This document shows positions 45,418 to 53,122 of a stretch of DNA of 64,000 bases, piece after piece. Each line of letters starts with the position of its first letter. The first letter of the stretch is position 1. Made by a program: the position numbers and the translations under genes. This DNA comes from JAUXFK01 sp034189035 (GTDB lineage: Bacteria > Desulfobacterota > UBA8473): NCBI GenBank assembly GCA_034189035.1, contig JAXHVA010000012.1:3336-67335 (forward strand). Reading direction: 5' to 3'. The notes under the pieces were generated by a model. That model was not told the origin of the DNA. It saw only the letters and a program-made list of their open reading frames with translations, and ran no database searches.

Positions 45418-46290
45418 TTGCAGCCATATAAGTCAACCGGTATCTTTTTTCATTATCAGCAAGGCCAAAGGCTGAAGGATTTCCCTTCAGCACTTGAAGG
45501 TATACTTGACAAGGATAATATTATGTACTGTGACGCATTCTATGACTTTCCTCCGGATTCTATTTATGATATCCCGCCTGTCCCTTTATCAGAACTATAC
45601 CAGTTACATTCCTCCTCAATGGTAGAGCAGGTAAAAAAACCGGTTCATATGAGGGAGCTCTTTACTCTGTTTCAGGAACTCTTTTGGCTGCTGAAAAAGT
45701 ATGTTTAGGAGAAATTACGAATGCCTTTGTATTTACAGGTTACGGCGACCATCATGCGGGGAGGAATTTTTTCGGGGGAGGATGCTATTTCAACGGCGCT
45801 GCAATTGCAGCCCATATTATAAAAAAAAACGTATCATGTAAAACGGATTACAGTGATCGATACAGATGCCCACCATGGAGACGGAAGCTGGGATATATTT
45901 GAAGACAATCCAGATCTCCAATATTTATGCTTCTGTTCTTTACGTTCATACGAAAAAAACAAAAATATAAACATAAATGTTCCACAGTATACCAATAACA
46001 GAAATTATCTTGACCTTGCCGAAAGAGCATTTGAAAAATATATAAACCTTCATGCTCCTGAAATCATATTCTGGAACTGGGGATATGATGGGACTATTGG
46101 TGATTACGGAGATATCGGCCTCACACCAGAGTTCCATTCAATGCTTGCACTCACAATACGGCAGTTGGCTGAAGAGATATGCGCCGGGAGGCTTATCACT
46201 GTCCTATGCGGAGGCAGCCGCAGAGACCTTGCATACAAGCTCATCCCGAAAATAATCAAAGTGCTTGCCCATTTAGAGACTCCACAATAA
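45418..46290 (+). pseudogene. HDAC/AcuC-family deacetylase gene with two compensating frameshifts
   Basis: Read across two frame changes, the gene encodes a histone-deacetylase-like zinc amidohydrolase of about 290 residues: KSTGIFFHYQQGQRLKDFP, GYGDHHAGRNFFGGGCYFNG, then VIDTDAHHGDGSWDIF (metal and catalytic residues) and WNWGYDGTIGDYGDIGLTP. The first shift is at an A7 run (45633-45639), which appears one A short; the second is at an A9 run (45821-45829), one A long. Both being in homopolymers, they may be sequencing errors or slippage sites rather than decay. The start appears to be TTG at 45418 behind AAGGAG. Such enzymes deacetylate polyamines, acetoin-pathway proteins or other amides. 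Confidence 0.75.
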
Positions 46291-46411
46291 TTGTGTGATG
46301 TGTAATTCATCTAGACCTCTCTATCCACAAATGAGTGTTTTTTTAGCTACCAAACCTAACTGTGCGTTTTACGCAGACAGTGAAGGCAAAGATTTTAACT
46401 CTCTTAACAAT

Positions 46412-46460
46412 TTTGCTTGACACGCAAAGTGAGCTCTCATATACTTTTTTGCATGCAAAA
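46412..46460 (+). promoter_or_regulatory. Promoter with two TTTGC/GCAAA operator candidates for the SDR gene
   Basis: TTGACA (46417-46422) and TATACT (46440-46445) are spaced by 17 bases, a near-consensus promoter about 60 bases upstream of the SDR start. The -35 lies inside an inverted repeat TTTGC (46412-46416) / GCAAA (46424-46428), and TTTTGCATGCAAAA (46447-46460) is a perfect 14-bp palindrome at the predicted transcription start. Both share the half site TTTGC, so one dimeric repressor probably binds both and blocks the promoter. Confidence 0.68.
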
Positions 46461-46507
46461 TGATTTACTAATAATAACTATTTATTTGGATAAAGGAGGT
46501 ATCTTCA

Positions 46508-47263
46508 ATGAGGTTCAAAGATAGAGTAGCAATCGTAACTGCAGCGGCCGGCGCAGGTATAGGTCAGGCCACAGTCCGAAGGCTTGCCAAAGAAGGAGCA
46601 AGTGTTGTGGTGAGTGATATCCATGAAAAGAGGATAAACCAGGTGACAGAAAGCCTTAAGTCTGAGGGGCATAAGGCCATAGGTGCGATATGTGATGTAA
46701 GGAAGTCGGACCAGATAGAAGATATGGTTAAAAAAACCCTCGATGAATTCGGTCGGATAGATATACTTGTAAATGATGCAGCAAGGGAAATACTCGCTCC
46801 AATTATTGACACAACAGAGGAGAATTGGGATTTAGTAATGGATGTATGTCTAAAAGGGACTTTTCTATGTACAAAGGCCGTGCTTCCAACTATGATTAAA
46901 CAAAAGAGTGGCGCCATAGTAAATATCGCCTCAGTTGATGGATATATCGGTTCTCCTATGGGAGAGTGTTCTTACTGTTCTGCTAAGGCTGGTGTTATGG
47001 CTTTTACTAGGGTCACAGCTGCAGAGAACTCAAAATATGGAATACGAGCTAATTGCCTTGCACCTGGTTTTGTTCCAAATGATTTTCTACTGCGAATTTA
47101 CCCTCCCGACGAATTAAAAGCGATGGAGGGGATGAGCCTTCTTGGAAGGGGTGCTAAACCGGAAGAGATGGCAAGTATCATTGCATTTTTAGCCTCTGAT
47201 GATGCAAGTTATTTAACAGGCGAAGTAATCAGCGCAAGCGCTGGTTTATGCTGGAGATATTAA
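46508..47263 (+). CDS. Short-chain dehydrogenase/reductase (SDR)
   Basis: A 251-residue classical SDR with the NAD(P) loop AAAGAGIGQATVRRL, NDAAR in place of the usual NAG motif, catalytic Ser in VNIASVDGY and YCSAKAGV (YxxxK). The C-terminus has SYLTGEVISASAGLCWRY. It oxidises or reduces a hydroxy or keto group of an unknown substrate, possibly a 3-hydroxyacyl-CoA in beta-oxidation. GGAGG lies seven bases before the ATG. It is monocistronic between a clear promoter and a terminator. Confidence 0.85.
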   Translation: MRFKDRVAIVTAAAGAGIGQATVRRLAKEGASVVVSDIHEKRINQVTESLKSEGHKAIGAICDVRKSDQIEDMVKKTLDEFGRIDILVNDAAREILAPIIDTTEENWDLVMDVCLKGTFLCTKAVLPTMIKQKSGAIVNIASVDGYIGSPMGECSYCSAKAGVMAFTRVTAAENSKYGIRANCLAPGFVPNDFLLRIYPPDELKAMEGMSLLGRGAKPEEMASIIAFLASDDASYLTGEVISASAGLCWRY

Positions 47264-47271
47264 AACAGGAT

Positions 47272-47316
47272 GAAAAAGAGGGGGACAAATTATTCAGGAA
47301 GCCCCTCTTTTTCATT
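47272..47316 (+). terminator. Terminator after the SDR gene
   Basis: GAAAAAGAGGGG and CCCCTCTTTTTC form a perfect 12-bp stem with an 18-base loop, with the U-rich part inside the 3-prime arm. It starts nine bases after the SDR stop. The A/T symmetry means it could work in both directions. Confidence 0.7.
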
Positions 47317-47765
47317 TCTCATCTTACTTGTCAATTCTTTACCGATGAGCTGCGTTACCCCTCCCTTTTCGTCTCCTTGATAATATAACCCTTTAGGTAA
47401 CTGTTTAGCTTTTTGAAAGGAGTTGCTTCAACAGCGGTCAAATTTTAACCGTGAGAACTCCCATCTTTCCCCTTTCTCTTTCTTAAGGCTCACTAACACA
47501 CTCAGACAGTACACGCGTTACAAATTGACTGCCAATAAAGCTTGATGATAGAGCTATATTTCATAGCACAAAAATAATACACATTCATGAGCTCTTTATT
47601 AAGCCTATAATTTCCTTGACTGAAAAGACAAAATATGGATATATTAGTAAAAGGATCAATACTATGAGTTGGCCATGCTGATATGGGCGCAGGAAAAGAA
47701 GAGATAATATTGAGGAGTGAAATTAAAAACCATTTATAATCTATTTTGGAAAGGAGTAATCTATA
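47317..47765. other. Intergenic region before the acyl-CoA dehydrogenase operon
   Basis: About 450 bases with no supported gene. It carries copy 2 of a short repeat (47488-47524) shared with 34238-34273. A 99-codon minus-strand frame here lacks family motifs. The ribosome binding site AAAGGAG lies at 47750-47756. Confidence 0.5.
47488..47524. repeat. Short dispersed repeat, copy 2
   Basis: The 37 bases starting GCTCACTAACACACTCAGAC match 34238-34273 at about 31 of 36 positions. On both copies the minus strand reads into short stop-rich sequence. It is probably the end of a lost insertion element. Confidence 0.5.
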
Positions 47766-48875
47766 ATGATCAACTTTAACCCTACAGAAGAGCAGCGGCA
47801 AGTTATCGATATGGTGAATCGCTTTACTGCGGACATCATCCGTCCCAACTCACGAGACTGCGAAGAGAATCGCGAAATTCCAGACGACCTTCTTGCAAAA
47901 TTCTGGGAGTTAGGTCTGATAGCCAATTGCATTCCCGAAGAGTTTGGCGGCTATGGTTATGAACGCTCTGCTATGACAGGAGTTTTAATGACTGAAAGGA
48001 TGGCCTTTGGTGATATGGCTCTCACTATGGCAATGCTCAGTCCCACTTTGTTTGCCTATCCAATCCTGGAAATGGGCACAGAAGATCAAAAGAAAAAATA
48101 CCTCGCTCAGTTCTGTGGCGAAAAATTCAAATTTGCCTCCTTGGCCCTTATGGAACCTCGTATCACATTCGATCCCACACAGATTAAAACAAGTGTCAGA
48201 CGAGAGGGAAAAGAGTATATTCTCGATGGTGAAAAGTGTATGGTGCCCTATGCAAATAATGCTGACTCCCTCCTGGTAATAGCCTCAACAGTTCAGGGAT
48301 CAGGTATTGCCGGTACCCAGGCCTATATTGTCGAAAAAGGAACCGAAGGGATAAATATCAGCGAACCCGAAAAATATATGGGTTTAAATGCCCTCCCCTT
48401 GCACAAGGTGACCCTGTCGAATTGCCGCATTCCTCTGGAAAATCGACTGGGGGAAAGTGCTGGCTGTAACTACCAGAAAATTTTGAACCTCTCGCGCATT
48501 GCAACTGCTGCTATGGCTGCGGGTGTATGCGATGCCACCAAAGAGTACGCTGTCAATTACGCAAAAGATCGCGTCCAATTTGGTGAGCCGATCGCCAGCC
48601 GTCAAGCCATTGCATTTATGCTGGCAGACATGGCTATCGAGACCGATGCAATGCGCTTTTTGGCATGGAAAGCCGCCTGGCTTGCGGACAAGAATGAAGA
48701 TTGCACAAGAGAGGCCTACCTGGCAAAGCTCTTTGCCGGTGAATACTCATCTGAGATTACCAATAACGGCATACAGGTCCTTGGCGGACATGGGTACATT
48801 CGAGAACACCCTGTAGAGCTATGGTTTAGAAATGGCCGCGGTATCGATGCAATCGATGGCCTGGCAATTGTGTAG
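47766..48875 (+). CDS. Acyl-CoA dehydrogenase, atypical subunit without canonical catalytic Glu
   Basis: A 369-residue acyl-CoA dehydrogenase-fold protein: IPEEFGGYGYERSAMTG in the N-terminal domain, ALMEPRITFDPTQIKTS in the middle domain (where most family members read TEPxAGSD) and VLGGHGYIREHPVELWFRNG in the last helix bundle. The C-terminus ends GIDAIDGLAIV, so the YEGT-type Glu is an Asp here, and the alternative Glu position (LAYER in other groups) reads LNLSRI. It may therefore be a non-catalytic or modified partner of the dehydrogenase encoded 69 bases downstream, as in heteromeric alpha2beta2 dehydrogenases of steroid degradation. AGGAG precedes the ATG. Confidence 0.82.
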   Translation: MINFNPTEEQRQVIDMVNRFTADIIRPNSRDCEENREIPDDLLAKFWELGLIANCIPEEFGGYGYERSAMTGVLMTERMAFGDMALTMAMLSPTLFAYPILEMGTEDQKKKYLAQFCGEKFKFASLALMEPRITFDPTQIKTSVRREGKEYILDGEKCMVPYANNADSLLVIASTVQGSGIAGTQAYIVEKGTEGINISEPEKYMGLNALPLHKVTLSNCRIPLENRLGESAGCNYQKILNLSRIATAAMAAGVCDATKEYAVNYAKDRVQFGEPIASRQAIAFMLADMAIETDAMRFLAWKAAWLADKNEDCTREAYLAKLFAGEYSSEITNNGIQVLGGHGYIREHPVELWFRNGRGIDAIDGLAIV

Positions 48876-48944
48876 ACCAGTATAAAGAGAAATTCTCTAT
48901 AATTCTTAAACAATAATATTAATTAGAATACAAGGAGTAATAAA

Positions 48945-50162
48945 ATGATAGACTTTGAATTACCCCCTATGTTGAAAATGGTAAAAGACATGGCCCATTC
49001 TGCTGCACGTGATGCGTTTCGCCCTATCTCTCGAAAATACGATGAGTTTGAGCATACAATGCCTGAGGAGATTAAGCCTTTAGGCGCAATGATGGCACAG
49101 TCAATGGGCGGCGGCCCTCCAAAGAAAAAAGATAAAGACAAAGATACTGCTGAAAAAAAACCCAAGGTAGAGACAGAAGATGTTGTTGGTGCCACCTTGA
49201 CGGCAGTTGTCGGCGCTGAAGAGATGGCCTGGGGTGATTGTGGACTGATGCTGGCGCTCCCCGGACAGGGTCTCGGTAATGCAGCCATCTCTGCTGTAGC
49301 TACTCCAGAACAGTTTGAACGTTTTGGAACAAAATATGCTTCTATGGCCATCACTGAGCCGGGCTCCGGTTCCGACTCCGGTTCGATATCAACCACAGCA
49401 ACACTGGATGGAGATGAATGGGTATTAAACGGAGAGAAGATATTTGTAACAGATGGTGAACGCTGTGAAGTTGTAGTGGTCTGGGCTACGGTAGACAAAT
49501 CCGCTGGAAAGGCGGGTATCAAGAGCTTTGTAGTCGAGAAAGACCGACCCGGCATTACTGTAACCAAGCTGGAGCATAAGCTCGGTATCCGTGCCTCGGA
49601 TACGGCATCTATTGTTCTTGAAGACTGTAGAATCCCTAAAGACAATATCCTCGGTTCAGCAGAGGTAAAGACCAAGACCGAAGGTTTCAAGGGTGTAATG
49701 AAGACCTTTGACAATACTCGCCCAATGGTTGCGGCCATTGCTACCGGTTGCGCCCGAGCTGCACTTGAATTCACAAAGGAGACCCTTGAAAAAGAGGGAT
49801 ATGTTTTCCGTTATGGACTCTCTAAACACAATTTGAATGCAGTAGAAAAAGAACTACTCATGATGGAAGCAGAGCTTGAAGCCATGCGCCTGTTGACATA
49901 TAGAGCCGCATGGATGGGTGATAATTCAAGGCCCAATGCACTCGAGGCATCAATATCCAAGGCCAAGTGCGGCCGCATGGCCTCCAAGATTACCCAACGT
50001 TGTGTTTCACTCTTAGGGCCTATTGGCTATTCGAGAGAGATGCTCGTCGAAAAATGGATGCGTGATTGTAAGATCAATGATATCTATGAGGGAACCCAGC
50101 AAATCCAGCAACTCGTTGTAGCCAGGAATATCCTTGGCTTCTCAAGTAAAGACCTGAAGTAA
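48945..50162 (+). CDS. Acyl-CoA dehydrogenase with lysine-rich insertion
   Basis: A 405-residue acyl-CoA dehydrogenase with the FAD/substrate motif AITEPGSGSDSGSISTTATL and, at the C-terminus, INDIYEGTQQIQQLVVARNI, which carries the catalytic Glu in the MCAD position. It would abstract the alpha proton of an acyl-CoA and form the enoyl-CoA. Residues 54-78 form a glycine/lysine-rich insertion (GGGPPKKKDKDKDTAEKKPK) not found in standard members. AAGGAG precedes the ATG. It lies between the atypical dehydrogenase and the mutase in a four-gene group, although a terminator hairpin follows at 50175. Confidence 0.88.
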   Translation: MIDFELPPMLKMVKDMAHSAARDAFRPISRKYDEFEHTMPEEIKPLGAMMAQSMGGGPPKKKDKDKDTAEKKPKVETEDVVGATLTAVVGAEEMAWGDCGLMLALPGQGLGNAAISAVATPEQFERFGTKYASMAITEPGSGSDSGSISTTATLDGDEWVLNGEKIFVTDGERCEVVVVWATVDKSAGKAGIKSFVVEKDRPGITVTKLEHKLGIRASDTASIVLEDCRIPKDNILGSAEVKTKTEGFKGVMKTFDNTRPMVAAIATGCARAALEFTKETLEKEGYVFRYGLSKHNLNAVEKELLMMEAELEAMRLLTYRAAWMGDNSRPNALEASISKAKCGRMASKITQRCVSLLGPIGYSREMLVEKWMRDCKINDIYEGTQQIQQLVVARNILGFSSKDLK

Positions 50163-50174
50163 TTCCTCTGCTTT

Positions 50175-50209
50175 TGGCTTCCGGCGATCTTTGCTGGAAG
50201 CCATTTTTT
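50175..50209 (+). terminator. Terminator after the paired dehydrogenase genes
   Basis: TGGCTTCC and GGAAGCCA form an 8-bp stem with a 13-base loop, followed by TTTTTT. It lies 12 bases after the dehydrogenase stop and separates the dehydrogenase pair from the mutase genes, so those may have their own promoter or rely on read-through. Confidence 0.78.
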
Positions 50210-50282
50210 CATATCGTTTATTCGAAAAAATTAACTCATTTAATTATTTTAAGACCAAAATTCGATAGAAAAAGGAGGTCTT

Positions 50283-51944
50283 ATGGTTGAACTCAGTGAA
50301 ATTGCCCAGATGTATTTCGAGAAGGTGACAGATTTCACCACACCTTCTGGTATTCCTATTAAAAGATTTTATACCCCTGAAGACCTGGAGGGAATCGATT
50401 ACAACAGAGATCTCGCTGATCCCGGCGAATATCCTTTTACAAGGGGGCATCATCCTGACATGTATAGGGGGAAGCTGTGGAACATTCGGGAAATATCGGG
50501 ACTGGCAACCCCGAAGGCATTCAACAAAAGGCTCAAGTTCCTGTTGGAGCAGGGCCAAGGCGCCCTGGATTGGGAGATGGACGGCCCCACGATGTATGGG
50601 CTTGAGCCAGATCAGCCAATGGCTGAAGGGCAGATAGGGGTCTGCGGCATCTCCCTTCACACCTTAGATGATGTAGATGAACTCTGCAAGGGCTTACCTT
50701 TGGACCAGATAAGCCTTTGTATGGCCAGCGGGCCTTTAGTTCAACAGGCATATATGTTGGTCGCCAAGTCACGGGGACTCGACTTGGATCAATTGAGAGT
50801 AGTAGGAGGTCATTTACACTATTACGCACCGGCGTGTATGACCAGTACATCTGAGGGGCTTTTTCTTCCCAATGGCAAACTCTCTCAATTGGCTAGATTA
50901 TCAGATGACTGGCTAGAGTATGTCCTTAAAAACTATCCCAAGTGGAATGCCTGGTTTATAAGTGCCTACGACTTTCGCGAAGCTGGCGGCAATGCAATTC
51001 ACGAGATCGCTTTTACTAAGGCCTGTGCCAGAGAAATGATTCGAGAGATGTTAAAAAGGGGCATTGATATCAATACGATTGGAAGAAAGCTGAGCCCTGT
51101 GCTGGCATGTGACCGAGATTTCTTCGAGGAAATCGCAAAGCTAAGAGCTGCCAGAAGGATCTGGGCAAGGATGATGAAAGAGGAATTCAACGCCACAGAC
51201 CCACGAGCCATGAAACTCAGGTTCCATATCGATGTATCCGGGGTCAACTACACCCGTCAACAGCCTTTGGTGAATATCGCCCGTGGCACCCTCGGTGCTC
51301 TGGCAGCAGTTCTCGGCGGTTGTATGGGGATACAGCTCCCCTCATATGATGAAGGGTGGGCAACACCGACTGAGGATGCAGTGAGACTGGCAATCCGAAC
51401 GCAGCAGGTCATCAGATACGAATCAGGAGTGGCAAGAGTCGCTGACCCTCTTGCAGGGTCTTATTTCATAGAACGGCTTACGAATGAACTTGAAGAAAAA
51501 ATCGAGGCCATGGCAGAGAAGATAGAACAGATGGGAGGCTGGGTAGCTTCACTTAAGAACGGTTGGGCTTTATCCGAGCTCAAAAACAGCTTGCTTGATA
51601 TCCAAAGTAAAGTCGAGACAGGAGAGCGGGTTGTTCTGGGAGTGAATCGTTTTCCGATCCCACCAGAAGAAGACTTCAAACCCGAAGTATATTCACCTGA
51701 TCGATCGGATGTAGAATCATATATCGAAGAGTTTAAAGAGTTTAAGAAAAATAGAGATATTGACGACGTTAAAAGAACTCTGGATAAGTTACGCCACGCT
51801 GCTGAGCATACACAGGATAATCTCTCCCCCTTCGTCTTTGATGCCATAGAAACAAAAGCCACCTTTGAAGAAATAACCGGAGTACTGCGGATGATCGATG
51901 GTCTCGATTATGATTGGGCTGGCGAAAGGAAATATCCTTTTTGA
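50283..51944 (+). CDS. Divergent B12-dependent acyl-CoA mutase, large subunit
   Basis: A 553-residue protein matching the catalytic barrel of methylmalonyl-CoA mutase-type enzymes: LWNIREISGLATPKAFNKRL, YPKWNAWFISAYDFREAGG, RFHIDVSGVNYTRQQPLVNI, GGCMGIQLPSYDEG and GVARVADPLAGSYFIERLT. The B12 domain is a separate protein, as in isobutyryl- and 2-hydroxyisobutyryl-CoA mutases. Compared by eye with P. shermanii mutase, Tyr89 is Ile71 (as in the hydroxyisobutyryl enzyme), Ala116 is Glu98, His244 is Asp230 and the GTxQND loop is replaced by VVGGHLHYY, so Arg207 has no counterpart. Substrate is therefore probably not methylmalonyl-CoA. GGAGG precedes the ATG; the small-subunit gene follows after 34 bases. 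Confidence 0.82.
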   Translation: MVELSEIAQMYFEKVTDFTTPSGIPIKRFYTPEDLEGIDYNRDLADPGEYPFTRGHHPDMYRGKLWNIREISGLATPKAFNKRLKFLLEQGQGALDWEMDGPTMYGLEPDQPMAEGQIGVCGISLHTLDDVDELCKGLPLDQISLCMASGPLVQQAYMLVAKSRGLDLDQLRVVGGHLHYYAPACMTSTSEGLFLPNGKLSQLARLSDDWLEYVLKNYPKWNAWFISAYDFREAGGNAIHEIAFTKACAREMIREMLKRGIDINTIGRKLSPVLACDRDFFEEIAKLRAARRIWARMMKEEFNATDPRAMKLRFHIDVSGVNYTRQQPLVNIARGTLGALAAVLGGCMGIQLPSYDEGWATPTEDAVRLAIRTQQVIRYESGVARVADPLAGSYFIERLTNELEEKIEAMAEKIEQMGGWVASLKNGWALSELKNSLLDIQSKVETGERVVLGVNRFPIPPEEDFKPEVYSPDRSDVESYIEEFKEFKKNRDIDDVKRTLDKLRHAAEHTQDNLSPFVFDAIETKATFEEITGVLRMIDGLDYDWAGERKYPF

Positions 51945-51978
51945 TTGAAAACGATTCTCATTAAGAAAGGTATATCAT

Positions 51979-52377
51979 ATGTCGGAAAAGAAAATTAAGG
52001 TTATAACCGGCAAGATCGGGCTTGATGATCATTACAGAGGAATCATCTCTGTTACCGAAACCTTACGGAATGCAGGGATGGAAGTTGTATACATGGGAGC
52101 CGGCCAAAGGTTTGACAGTATGGTTAAGGCGATCATGCAAGAAGATGCGGATGTAGTGGGCCTGAGTTTTCTATGTGGTGGTCATGTAGAGATCATGCGA
52201 CGGCTTATGTCAATGCTAAAAGAGAATAAATTAGACCATGTACTGGTCATTGTAGGTGGGGTTATCCCTGATCAAGATATCCCTAAATTAAAGGATTTAG
52301 GAGTAGCTGAGGTATTTTTACCTGGTTCTCCACTCAAGGACATCGCTGATTATATCTCATCGAATGTCGGAAATTGA
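51979..52377 (+). CDS. B12-binding small subunit of the acyl-CoA mutase
   Basis: A 132-residue cobalamin-binding domain. DDHYRG (residues 16-21) is the DxHxxG motif whose His replaces the lower B12 ligand. SFL (63-65) and GG (93-94) complete the base-off/His-on signature with the usual spacing. It pairs with the large subunit just upstream to hold adenosylcobalamin at the interface. The motif has Asp and Tyr at positions that are commonly Gly and Asp (DGHDRG). It is the last gene of the plus-strand group and is followed by a hairpin. Confidence 0.9.
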   Translation: MSEKKIKVITGKIGLDDHYRGIISVTETLRNAGMEVVYMGAGQRFDSMVKAIMQEDADVVGLSFLCGGHVEIMRRLMSMLKENKLDHVLVIVGGVIPDQDIPKLKDLGVAEVFLPGSPLKDIADYISSNVGN

Positions 52378-52398
52378 TTTCTTACCATATACGATTCA

Positions 52399-52442
52399 GT
52401 CAAGGATGGCAAGAGAGTGACTCAAAGCCATCCTTGACCTTT
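52399..52442 (+). terminator. Hairpin after the mutase small subunit
   Basis: GTCAAGGATGGC and GCCATCCTTGAC pair perfectly over 12 bp around a 16-base loop. Only CTTT follows, so it is a weak intrinsic terminator on the plus strand. It lies between convergent genes and could end transcription from both sides. Confidence 0.6.
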
Positions 52443-52510
52443 AACATAATTAAACGCAATAGTTTAGCTTTTAAAGAAGAATCGCAAGAAGCGACAGTCA
52501 AAGCAAAGTC

Positions 52511-53074
52511 TTAGTCATCAACGGTTTGTCCCAGTTCAAGGCCTCGTCTGAATGCCTCTTGATTTCTCTTCAATACTTCTTTTCTTGTTTTATACTTTGT
52601 CTCCAGTTCTTCTTCGATAAGCTCGGGTGAAATCACACCTGTTATACTGATATATGATCCCAAAAGAATGAGATTATTGACCTGGCCCATACCCATACTC
52701 ACTGCAATCTCTAATCCAGGAATCTTTATTATCTTGTAATCTCTCTCTTCTCCTCCATCTTCCATGCCCGAACTCTCAGCTAAAATCATCCCACCTTGAA
52801 GGATTCTGGGCTCAAAGGCCTTCAACTGAGAACCATCAAATATTATCAAAGATTGCGTTCGATCTATTAATGGTGATGCGATTTCTTCGTTAGAAAAGAT
52901 TACCGTGCATTCACATAGCCCCCCCCTTTTCTCTACACCGTATGAAGGCAACCAGGAGACATACCGATATTTTTTAAGGGCTGCTAATGAGAGAATTTTT
53001 CCCGCAGAAAGTACACCCATCCCCCCCAATCCAGCCATTATTACATCAATTCTTGAACCTAACTTTTCTTCCAT
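52511..53074 (-). CDS. 2-oxoacid:ferredoxin oxidoreductase, gamma subunit
   Basis: A 187-residue gamma-type subunit: VIMAGLGGMGVLSAGKILSL at the N-terminus, then VSWLPSYGVEKRGGLCECTV and SPLIDRTQSLIIFDGSQLK. The gamma subunit helps form the CoA-binding and domain-interface part of the enzyme. AGGAAAAG precedes the ATG. It is the last gene of the minus-strand operon delta-alpha-beta-gamma and is convergent with the mutase genes. Confidence 0.88.
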   Translation of the reverse strand: MEEKLGSRIDVIMAGLGGMGVLSAGKILSLAALKKYRYVSWLPSYGVEKRGGLCECTVIFSNEEIASPLIDRTQSLIIFDGSQLKAFEPRILQGGMILAESSGMEDGGEERDYKIIKIPGLEIAVSMGMGQVNNLILLGSYISITGVISPELIEEELETKYKTRKEVLKRNQEAFRRGLELGQTVDD

Positions 53075-53122
53075 AGGCTTTTCCTCACATATTCTTTAAT
53101 AGAGAGAGTCCCAAATACAATC

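Noticed and set aside
47502..47801. 99-codon minus-strand frame before the dehydrogenase operon
   Set aside because: It overlaps the dehydrogenase start, shows no motif and contains the dispersed repeat at its end.
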